Position numbers and translations under genes: made by a program. From contig JACTAT010000242.1 of assembly GCA_014526335.1 (NCBI GenBank), forward strand, positions 331,103 through 395,102: DNA of 64,000 nt, given 5' to 3'. A model generated the notes under the pieces. The model had not been told where the DNA came from. It searched no databases and saw only the letters and a program-made list of their open reading frames with translations. The DNA comes from Chrysaora quinquecirrha. Lineage: Eukaryota; Cnidaria; Scyphozoa; Semaeostomeae; Pelagiidae. Positions 25,801 to 37,800 of the stretch are shown here, one piece after another (within the stretch, counting starts at the first letter, position 1; every line of letters begins with the position of its first letter).

Positions 25801-28800
25801 AACAAACCATTATTTATTGACTGATCTAAGATTTCGTTTCAATAAAACTATGTAATGTTAGTGCAGAGAAGTTCTTAATTAATTCGGTAGATGCATGCAA
25901 AGATTAAGTTAATTAATGTATATATAACATTATTTATAATATGCATGCAAGCAATGTATGGGCATTATTCACAATATTCATGTATAGATTAGAACAATTT
26001 CATATAATTTAAACAGAAGCATTGGTTTTTGTTCTTTTCCACTTTATGCGCCGTATTTATATAAACTGGGTGCCAAGATTTGCTTAACACAATTAGAGAT
26101 AGTCGAATTCTTCTATCTTTCACGCATGAAGAGAAACGAGGAAGACGTTAAATATGTGGACGGTAACAAGAACAGTTCTGGGTGTGATTTACATCATATT
26201 TTCTGCTTTCACTGTGACAATGAACTCTCTTCTCGTAGCTTCATTCATGGCCACAAAACAATCCTTAAAGAACACATGAACACTCTTCTCGTAGCTTCAT
26301 TCATGGCCACAAAACAATCCTTAAAGAACACATGAACACTCTTCTCGTAGCTTCATTCATGGCCACAAAACAATCCTTAAAGAACACATGAACTCTCTTC
26401 TCGTAGCTTCATTCATGGCCACAAAACAATCCTTAAAGAACACATGAACACTCTTCTCGTAGCTTCATTCATGGCCACAAAACAATCCTTAAAGAACACA
26501 TGAACTCTCTTCTCGTAGCTTCATTCATGGCCACAAAACAATCCTTAAAGAACACATGAACACTCTTCTCGTAGCTTCATTCATGGCCACAAAACAATCC
26601 TTAAAGAACACATGAACACTCTTCTCGTAGCTTCATTCATGGCCACAAAACAATCCTTAAAGAACACATGAACACTCTTCTCGTAGCTTCATTCATGGCC
26701 ACAAAACAATCCTTAAAGAACACATGAACTCTCTTCTCGTAGCTTCATTCATGGCCACAAAACAATCCTTAAAGAACACATGAACACTCTTCTCGTAGCT
26801 TCATTCATGGCCACAAAACAATCCTTAAAGAACACATGAACTCTCTTCTCGTAGCTTCATTCATGGCCACAAAACAATCCTTAAAGAACACATGAACACT
26901 CTTCTCGTAGCTTCATTCATGGCCACAAAACAATCCTTAAAGAACACATGAACACTCTTCTCGTAGCTTCATTCATGGCCACAAAACAATCCTTAAAGAA
27001 CACATGAACTCTCTTCTCGTAGCTTCATTCATAGCCACAAAACAATCCTTAAAGAACACGTCGAAATTTTCCGATTGTATTTTTGAGCTTTGTGGATTGT
27101 CTTAATGGTGCTACAACGATACCCTTAATAGGATTTTGGCTGATTATCCCGGATTCTACACTCACTAGGATAGTCGAGTTCATCGAAACAGCTGTTTTGC
27201 CTTGCTTTTTATTCATTTCTATCAGCTTGACAATGCTGATTGCCTGTGATCGTTATTTGCAAATGAATCCTGATTTAAACAGACTATCTATAGATCACGG
27301 AAACTGTTCAAGAAACCAAGGATCTATATTGTTTTGTTTTGCATCGTTATCGCCTCCATCATGTTAGAAATTGTGGAAGCTGTTTTGGTCGAGAAAAAGC
27401 TTGTTTACAAAGTCATAATATTGTCTATAGATCATTTCGGTAGAATTTAAATTTTTCGAAATCGCAAGATATCAATCTTTCGATGCAAAAATCGTATAAA
27501 GCACCCAAAATTAGTCTAGGTGTAAAGTTTTACTATCCCAGCGCGTGTATTATCGATTCTACGAGCGTCCAAAGTTTACGATTTTATAAGGGCTTTGACC
27601 GTGTGGGGTAAAAAGTTTCACCAAGTTCATTTTTGCGGTCAAAGCCTTTATGAAATCGGGAACTTTGAATGCTCATAAAATTAAGAACACAAGCGCTAGG
27701 ACAGTGAAACTTTGTACCTAGACTAAGTTTTGGCTGCTTTATAAGATTTTCATATCAAAAACTCGATATCATGTGATTTCGAAAAATTTTAATGCTGTCT
27801 GACGTCATACCGAAATGATCGAATTTCTGCACGAATTTTTGGGTCTTAAAAAGGAACATTCCTCAAAAACTGGCCCAAGCCACATCAAGATTTTTGTTTG
27901 ATTGTACGTCCAAGGTGCAAGGACCATTTTGCACAAGGTGAGTAGCTAGTTGAAGAAAATTGGCGTTTGGTTTTCATGTTATGCTATTTTGCAAAAAATT
28001 TCAACATATTTTTTGAACAAAATTTTAACAATAACAAAGAAAAGATAAACTTTTAAGCAAAACACTGAAAACAGAAACCTGTTCTTGAAATTCTTGATTA
28101 CCTAATACTCTTAGTACTTATGAAAAGGCCGGCCAAAGCTTGTTCTTACTTTGTTCTTAAAATGCAGGCAAAACCTAAACTCGCTACACAAGTCTCTGTT
28201 ATGCTCCATAACTAACAGGTCGCTAAACAACATCATCCTCATCCTGAGCTGCCCTGAACAACAACAACAGCAACTACAGCGAGGGGGGGGGACTGGTGTA
28301 GCCAGTCTAGGCAAAAAAAAGGCTCGTGTTCTTATAAAATTGTTCTTATAAAAAAGAGTGTAGTGCCACAGACTAACACTTTCCATAATACATATATAAT
28401 CTTTATACTCAGGCTCAAATTTAACTTAAGTTCCTTCAATAATAGTTAAAGAATTATACATTTAAGTCGAAGGTTATAAAACTTCTTTGTTTACATATGG
28501 GAAGTTTGTACATTACATATAACAACTGCATTATTTTGAATTTCTGCATCAGTGTTTGATTTATAACAGAATCCAAACACCTTCTCCGCTATCCAAGTCT
28601 TTGATTTCTTATTTCGATAAAGTATTATTATCGCATTTGTAAATGAATTTGAATGGTAGAGAAGTAAGGATATGTTTGAAAAGAAATAAAACTCATTGGA
28701 AGCCAACGCACTAGGGTTTGTGTAAGGAAGAACAGCTGCCGTCAGCGTCAAAGTGAAAACAGGCAAATACGACACCACCATAGCTATGAGAAGCATGAGA

Positions 28801-31800
28801 ACTGTCTTATACAATTCACGCACGTATTCAGGTTGATCTGTTGAACCTCGATTTGAGTACACTGGATTTTCAGCTACAAAATGACGTATACGCCGGTAGC
28901 CTCGAATGTAAATTACCAACAATGATGACATAATTGCTAATGTCATGATGGAGTAGAGAATTGATAATGAGACATTGACAGCATGATTCTTCTCCCCTAT
29001 CAAATATCCAACAACTGAATATGGGATGGTTGAGATAACGATGCAGCATATCAAAATATAGATTCTCGGTTTCTTGAAAAGTTTCTGTAATCTTGACTGT
29101 CTGTTCAAATCAGGATTAATATGGATATACCGATCACAGGCAATCAAAATTGTAACATCCATAGAAGTAAAACTCACGCTTGGGAATAAAACTTTCTTGG
29201 CAAATATGGAAATTCTAGAACTGGTTGAAAACATCTTAAGCCCAAATAAAGGCATTACGATAGCTCCATTAACGCAATCCAAGATGCTCAAAAATACAAT
29301 CAGAAAATTTGACGTTTTCTTCAAAGATTGTTTAGTAGCCACGAATGAAGCTATAAGCAAAGAGTTGATGGTAACAGTGAATGTAGAAAATAATAGGTAT
29401 ACAACGCCAAAAGCTATTCTTGCAATCGTTGACATGTTCGAAGATCAAAGCAGAATCCAAAAATCTTTAATGAACGACAGATATAGATATAGCATTTCAC
29501 AACCACTCTTTCAACTTTGTAAAACCTCTCTGCAGTTTGCCAAAACTCATTCGTAATGTCTGTTTTCAAGAACCAGATGTTCAATAGGGTTCAAATACAA
29601 AAGAAGAGGACATTGTTATAGCAACAAATTCAGAACTAATTTAACTTCAGTTCCACTTATTTTCAATTCTAGATTTCCAAATAGAGATTTCTTCGCAAAT
29701 TAATGGAGAAAAGCTTTACCCAATAAACAATTATTCATTGAATGATCGAAGCTTTAGTTTCACTAAAAATCCTATGTTAGTATGGATCAGGTCTTAATTA
29801 ATTCGGTATATGCTTGCAAAGATTTAAGTTAATCAATGTATATATAACAAATGCGCTTAAACATTGCTTATAATATTCATGCAAGCAATATATAGATTAG
29901 AACAATTTCGTATAATTGTAATAGAAGCATATATCGGTGTTCAGCCCCGGCGAAACATAGCCAAAATTTCACACAATATTCGCCAACGCCCAAGTTCGGC
30001 GAAAATTTTACCAGCGTTTGGCCACCTAGTTGGGTATCAAAATCAGGTTTGGTGATATTGGCTGAAGTTTGATATGGGTAAAAAATTCACCGAACATTTC
30101 AGAATGTTGGCTTGGTTCGGCCAAACATGCCAACAAATGGTGGCACCAGATATGCGTGTTTGGCAAGACGCTCTTTTAGCGCGGAAAAAACTAAGCAGAA
30201 CAGCATTTTCATTCTTTCAGAAGCAAGCCAACCTCGTCCCCAGGCCCCAAATCGAATTTCCTCGAATCTCAACCGTCAAATCGATTTTGGCCCTGGTACC
30301 GGCCAAAAGATCTGCAAAAAATCCTAGCAATTTTGGCCTAGGCATAAAAACAAGATGTAGATTCCGAAAGCACATGTTCTTAGAAAGAAAATGCAAAGAA
30401 TTTCATTGATAGCCGTCAGCCAAGATACAATATCTCATGTAGCATCATATTTTGGTTTTTATAGATGCTTTTCACATAGCTTTCCGCCTATTTTGGAGTG
30501 AAACTTTGAAGAAACTGTGACGTCACTTAAAATTTCTATTGTTTGAACAGCCAATAAAATTGCGAATAGACAAGGCCGATACCAGGGTCCAATATAGACT
30601 TATTACAATAGTCGTAGTTATCGCTATTGAATCTATGCTGGACGCTGAAACTACCACCACTCTGAACAGCTATATGGTTGCTGTTGTTGTTGCTGCTGTT
30701 TGCGAAGATTGTCAAATATGGGTCGAACAGCTGAGTTTCACGTAGAGGCCTATTCACCCTGGGGCCTGACTCTTCAATCGAAACCAGTATTCTGATACGA
30801 ATGTTGGCTGAAACGTTGGCTACGTTTAGCCACCCCGAACACAAGCGAACAGGTAAACAGAAGCTTGACCACATGCTAAAGACGGGCGCAAACCGTGCCA
30901 ACCAGGTGCCAACATTGTTGCCTGAAACATGGCCGAAAGGAAACAGCTGCTTGTTTATTGCTCGCTCTTTTGGTTGATGACAAAGAAGGAAAAACTTGCG
31001 GTCCAGATCAAACCATCAGCTTAAATCTATTTCTCATTTCGAGATCTCCAAAATAACGACCGAAATTGAAGATGCAACAGGCAACTATGTTAGCAAGAGA
31101 TGGCAAACCATACCAAGACATCAATTTATCTCAAATCAACGAAAACGCTGGCCAATATTTTCAAGCATGTTTAAAATCGCAAAATCGCAAAAGTCCTGGC
31201 CAAACTAAAACTTTCTTGTACAACAAGACATGTGAAACTCTTTGCTGAAGAACAGTGTCATGATGGTATTGTCCGAGTTAGCTTTTTCAGTTGTGCGCAT
31301 GACCGTTCCCATAGAAACCGCAGGATGCATAAAAACGGCGTTTTTAATCGCAACAAATTGGTTTTTTTATGAAATAATATAAGACATATGTTTTAAGCAA
31401 ATTTGTTATATATTAATTAACTAGTTCTCTTGCAAACGTCTCCCCGATTCATTAAGGACTTCCCTGTTCAAATTATCTGCCATAACAAAGTTTTCATAGT
31501 AAAAAACGAAAACTTTAATTTGTCACTAATTGCAAGTTTGTTCAGTTCAGCGTTTCTTGTTTGATTTGCGAGGAAATCTAAGCAAGAGTTGTGTTTTAGA
31601 TATAATGGAACTGTGAGGTAGGATTTCATTTAAATTTTCTGTTATGTTCTATGCTTGTTTCGCAATCGAAACATGTAAATTAAACATTATATTTAAGAAA
31701 CGACACTAGAAACGACTTTTGGTACCAAGCAGACGTCATTATATTTGACATACATACAGAATCAAACTAAACCTAATCTAAGAAGTGCTATATCTTCCAT

Positions 31801-34800
31801 CCATTAAAGCCACTCGAAGAAGAAAAGGAGATTCTTTTGTGTTTTCTTTTCGAATATGTCAATGGCAACAAGAGCAGTTTTTGGTGTGGTATCCCTAACA
31901 TTCTCTGCATTCACTGTTAGCAGCAACCCTCTGCTTATAGCTTCATTCGTTGCCACAAAGCAATCCCTGAAGAAGACTTCGAATTTTCTGATTGTATTTT
32001 TGAGCATTGTGGATTGCCTTAATGGAGCTATCGTAATGCCTTTAATTGGACTTCGGATGTTTTCAACCAATTCTACAATTGCCAATTGGTCAGAGTTTGC
32101 CAAAAGACATTATTGCCAAGCCTCACATTCATTTCCATGAATCTAACGATGTTAATTGCCTGTGATCGTTATATCCATATGAATCCTGATTTAAACAGAG
32201 AGTCAAGATTGCAGAAACTCTTCAAGAAACCAAGGATCTATATTTTGATACTTTGCATCGTTATCTTTCCTACCCCATTTTCAGCAGTTGAATATTTGTG
32301 GGGTAAGGGAAAACCTATCCGAGCCTTTTTATCAACTTCGTACTCTATAACAACATTTACAACGATGTTATCTTTGTTGGCATTTTACATTCGAGGCTAC
32401 CGGCGTATACGTCATTTCGTTGCTGAAAATCCAGTGTACGCAAATCGAGGTTCGACAGAAGAGCCTGAATACGTGCGTGAATTGTATAAGACAGTTCTTA
32501 TGCTTCTCATAGCAATGCTGGTATCATATTTGCCTGTTTTTCTTTTCATGGTGACGACAGCCGTTCTTCTATACACCAAACGTAGTTTTCTTAATTCAAA
32601 TGGGTATTTTGTCTTCGAAACAATTTCCTTACTCTTCCAGCAATCAAATTCATTCACAAATGCGTTTATAATTTTTTACCGAAATAAAAAGTCAAAAGAT
32701 TGGCTTTTTGGATTCTGTTTCAAATCTAACGCTGATGCAAAGGGTCAAAACAACCCAGTTGTCATCTGTAATATGGAAACTTCTCATCTTTAACTGATGA
32801 AATCTGATAACTGCGAGCGTGACATTGAAAATAAACGTTATGATGTAAGCACCGTACTGCACAAACTCCACTGTACTGATGACATTCCTCCAGTACTGAA
32901 TATCCTCCATTGCACTGATGATATCCTCCAGCGTGTTGATGATATCCTCCACAGTAATGAATATCCTCCACTGTACTGATGATATCCCTCCACCGTACTG
33001 ATCATCCTCCACTGTCCTGATGATATCCCTCCACCGTAAAGAACATCCTCCGCTGTACTGGTGGTACCCATTCACAGTACTGATGGTATCCCTCCACTGT
33101 ACTGATGGTATCTCTCCACTGTACTGAAAATCCTCCACTGTACTGATGGTGTCCCTCCACCGTACTGAACATCCTCCACTGTACTGATGCTATCCCTCAA
33201 CCGTACTAAACATCCTCCGCTGTACTGGTGGTACCCCTTCACAGTCCTGATGGTATCCCTCCACTGTACTGATGGTATCTCTTCAATGTACTGATGATAT
33301 CCCCCCACCCTACTGATGATATCCCTCCACTGTACTGAACATCCTCCACAGTACTGATGATATCCATCCACTGTACTGGACATCCTCCATCGTAATGCAC
33401 ACCCTCCATTGTGCTGCACATACATTACCCGGGGTGGTAAGAGTATAAATATTTTGTAAGTCTATATTTTATCAATATTTAGGCGATAGGCGACATCGTG
33501 GGGATATCGAATTCAACTCGGAATAATTAACGACTTGCAGTAAAAGATCATTTTGTATATATGCAAAATTGAAATCTCCAGTATCTAGGTAATGTATTGC
33601 AAAATGATTTCAAGATAATCTGGTAACGCGGAGATTCAGCGACGGTCACAGGCGCTGCCAAAAAGTCAAAATATTTTGAAATTTCCCGATTGTCGCAGAC
33701 TGTCTGCGACATGAACCCATTGTTTTCCCGAAATCGAGGCCACAGATCTTGGTTGCATTTATCTTTTTGCACTCGCACTCACAATCACAGACTCACATCC
33801 ACTGCAACAAAATGGCCGATCAAGCTTCCACACCTTGCCAAAATGCGAGAGAAAGTGATGAAGCTTTCATGAATCAGGAGTACCCTACAGCATCAGATGA
33901 TTTTGTTGTGTCTGAGAAATGTTCTTCGCCTTGCCGAATTATGGGCATAGTATCCAGTATGTTCGCAGAATTATGAACAATGGTTATGGGTCACAATGTT
34001 GATCAGGTTTGCAGAATTATGGGTCCAAATTTTGAACTAAAATGGCACGTCACCGCTCAAAACTAGGCTTAGATACCCCCCCCCCCAGCTTTTTCCTGAT
34101 TCCTGTATTGTTATTCAGATTTTTGTTAATTACTCTGAGTCTTATAACTTTATGGTTTATTCATAATTAAAAAAATATTTCAAGGATAATAATTTCTACA
34201 TTAATGACTTCAATTCCTTTGCAACCATCTGCCGAGTTAATTAAAAACGTCCTGTAGACTAATGTTTAAGTAAAGCCCAGAGAGTTTGGAGTGTTCCATA
34301 AATAACTGTTTATCAAACATTCTTTTATCCTTATGAATTAAGTAAGTTGGACTTTGTTCTTAATTTGTACATAGTCAATATGAATTGTCGTGATGGAGAT
34401 CTTCTTACTTCTGAATTGATGTCTGAAACATCAGATATAGCAATGTAGACACAAGAAACGACCGATGCCATTCACCAGCACGTGATATTACCTGAGGACC
34501 TGAGAGACCTATACCAAGGTCCTGTTAGGCACTATTTGTTGTTAACTAGCTGCTATGGTTTTTGTCCTTCCTGATCGGTTTTAGCTAATTTAAGAATCAG
34601 ATATCAGAAAGCAGATATTAGAAGCGACTTTGGTATAAAGTAGATTTCATCTTTAGATCTTCAAAGCTGTGAGAGAAGATATTTCAAAGCTGTGAGAGAA
34701 GATATTTCAATGGCTTCAAATGAATGGTTTTTACTTAGTTTTGCAGTGATGGCCTTACGCAAAATCTTTGTGTAGTTTAGAACAAACCATCCTGTACAAA

Positions 34801-37800
34801 AAACAGACATTGGAAACACAAAGTTCTCAAGACAGTGCAAAAATCATATGCTCTGGGACGTAGTCTATTTTTCATTCTTCCATTCATCAAAGACTGTTGA
34901 AGAAGGTGATAAATTCAGTTTTGCTCTTTCAAAATGCCAACGATATTAAAAACAGTTTTAGGCGTCATCTACCTTATACTTTCTGTATTCATTGTTGCAA
35001 TCAACTCTCTGCTAATAGTTTCAATCATGGCTACAAAACAATCTTTGAAAAATACGTCGAATTTTCTGATTGTATTTTTGAGCGTTGTGGATTGTCTTAA
35101 AGGTGCTACTGGGATGCCTTTAGTAGGGCTTATGATGCTCTTCACAAATCCTACAATTGCCAAGTTATCAGTCTTTGGTAAAAAGATTATATTGCAAAGC
35201 CTGAGTTTCATTTCCATGGACGTTACAATGTTAATTGCCTGTGATCGTTATTTGCATATAAATCCTGATTTTAACAGAGAGTCAAGATTACAGAACCTGT
35301 TCAAGAAACCAAGGATCTATATTTTGATATTTTGCATCGTTATATTCACTATGCCATTTTCAACCGTTGAATATTTGTGGGGCCATCGAAATTTTGTCGT
35401 GCGAGCGTCATTATCAACTTCGTATTCCACGATTACATTAATAACGATGTTATCTTCGTTGGTGATTTACATTCGAGGCTACCGCCGTATACGTCAGTTC
35501 GTTGCTGAAAATCCGGTGTACGCAAATGAAGGTTCAACAGAACAGCCTGAATACGTACGTGAATTGTATAAGACAGTTCTTATGCTACTCGTAGCAATGC
35601 TGGTATCATTTTTGCCTGCTTTCACATTGGGGCTGACGACAGCTGTTGTTCCATTCACCAAGCCTGAAGTATTTTCTTCCAGTCAGTTTGATTTCTTCCT
35701 GGATATATCCTTACTTCTCTACCACTCAAATTCATTTACAAATGCGATGATAATACTTTATCGAAATAAGAAATCAAAAACTTGGCTCTTAAGGAAGTTA
35801 TTTGGATTCTGCTGCAAGTCAAACACTGATGCACAAACTCAAAATCACCCGGTTGATATATGTAACATGCAAGCTTCCCATATGTAACTGAAGGGCTTTG
35901 ATGACTGAGTGTAACTTTTTGAATAAATTTATCATGTTAGAACTTTACTTAAACATTGCTTTCTCGAAGAAGCAGTTTGTATACATGTTAGGAACTTGCA
36001 GAAATTAATGACAGAACCTTTCTATGGAATCGCTTGCATGGATGCTTCATAAAAGAAACCTTTAATCTAAAGATACAGAATCTTTGAAAACCGCGCCTTT
36101 TAAAGACGCAGGACTTTGGAAAAGAATCACTGTCCTTTAGAGGGACTTTCATCTGAAAGAGCCTAGATGATAGCGTCAATTGAACTCTATACCTTAGTGG
36201 AAACGTCGTTGACTCTTTGGTCATGCAGTCCAGGTTCGAATACCATCTATTGTGGTATGCCAGTAGAGGAATAATCTATCCTAGTATTTGCTATTCATGA
36301 AAAATATGTAAATAAATACCTTTATCATCTCTATCGATGTGTGTTTTGCTTCCAGTAGGGCTTTTAAATTCATCCAAATCTCTATTTTGAACGATGTTTA
36401 ATGAACTTCCTTTCATCAATACTTCATCCATGTCAGTTGCATTTGCATTCACAGTAATAAATGGTTGGTTCTCTTTCTTGGCAATTGGAGTTTCTGGTTT
36501 ATTGACCACTATGGCTTGTCCTTGGCACGGTGGTTTTGAAGGTCTTGGGGGTTTTGCTTGAGGTTTCTGTGTGTTGCTTGATTCCTATAATAGAAAGAAC
36601 CTTTTCAACGAACGGCTCGGCTTACTTTTCTCAAGCTTTTATATCATAGAAGCACAATTTACTTATCATCAAAAGTTCTTGAAACACCCTACGTGATTTG
36701 TATTTGGGAAGTAAAAAATTTTTAAACTGCGAGAAAAACTGGTTACATCTTTGGACATATGTACCTAAACGCTTTTGCATCTGACGTTCCTCAGAGTTTA
36801 AACACCAGAAACAGACCGAAACAATTGAATAAGAATTTATTTCCAGGTGCAGATCGACAAATTTTCGAACAAAAGCTCTTAGAAAATTCGGTCTCAGATC
36901 ATTGAATCGGCTAAATTTTTCGTGCATGTTTTTGCTTGTCCCCAATAAGGTCGCAGCGCGCACTCGGTTTTTTTGCATTGGTGACGCAGTACATCGCATT
37001 TTTTTCGCGTATTTTCCTGGAAATTTTCTAGGCCCCATGCTTCTTATAACGCCAGTTGATTGTCGCAGAACTTCAGTCGCAGCACTATTGTCGCATTGTG
37101 GGTTGGGTTGGGTAAAATTCCGTAAGAATTCCCCCCCCCTTAATCACCTTGCACCATTGGAAATACACCATCTGACAATCCAATAAAGCAAGGTTGGACA
37201 TCTGGGGGTATGGCAGGTCTTTCACATATGACCCCTGAAGTTGACCCCCTCTGGCAGTATATTGGATAACTACCCAAACAGCTTGGTTTTTGCCTAGTTA
37301 GTCACCATGTTTATGTGGTAGAAATATGATTTGATATTGGTCTTCGTATAAAACTATGAGAAGTGAGGCAATCTACAAAAAGTTACTGCATATGGATGGT
37401 ATTTCCATAAATGCTATCCGTTAAGTTTAGTTACTTCACATAGGAGTAAAAAAATAATACAAGGCTATGCAACCATGTGATTGTGTGGCAAGTGATGAAG
37501 CATGTGCATTATTTCATAAATATTTCAACAAGTGCCATACCACAGTTGATTGGATTTGAACCCAACACTGCATGGTCAGAGAGCCAACGATGTTTCCACT
37601 GAGCTATAGAGCTCAATGAAATCATCGATTAACTCTCCAAATCATACAGCTCAAGGCTCTCCTCCCATATGGCATTCTGTGTTTTGGCTATGTTGAGCCT
37701 TCTTTAGCACCGTTACTATATATATTTGTCATAACAATGACAGGGTCTTGAAAATAACTCAGAATACCTTAAACATACCTGTGATTTGGCAAGAGCTTCT

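Noticed and set aside
26220..27059. CRISPR-like array
   Set aside because: Units are contiguous 56-bp tandem copies with no unique spacers, and the unit is receptor coding sequence in a eukaryotic genome.
29074..29556. 160-codon plus-strand frame
   Set aside because: Lies antisense over the intact GPCR at 28,491-29,435 and has no independent support; similar antisense shadows occur over the other receptors (for example 50,278-50,586 and 52,814 onward).
32692..33425. Minus-strand frames rich in YHQYSGG and QWR
   Set aside because: They translate the 20-bp minisatellite.
33812..33976. Possible short gene beginning MADQASTPCQNARESD
   Set aside because: Acceptable composition but no domain, no splice context and only 54 codons; mentioned in the flank entry only.
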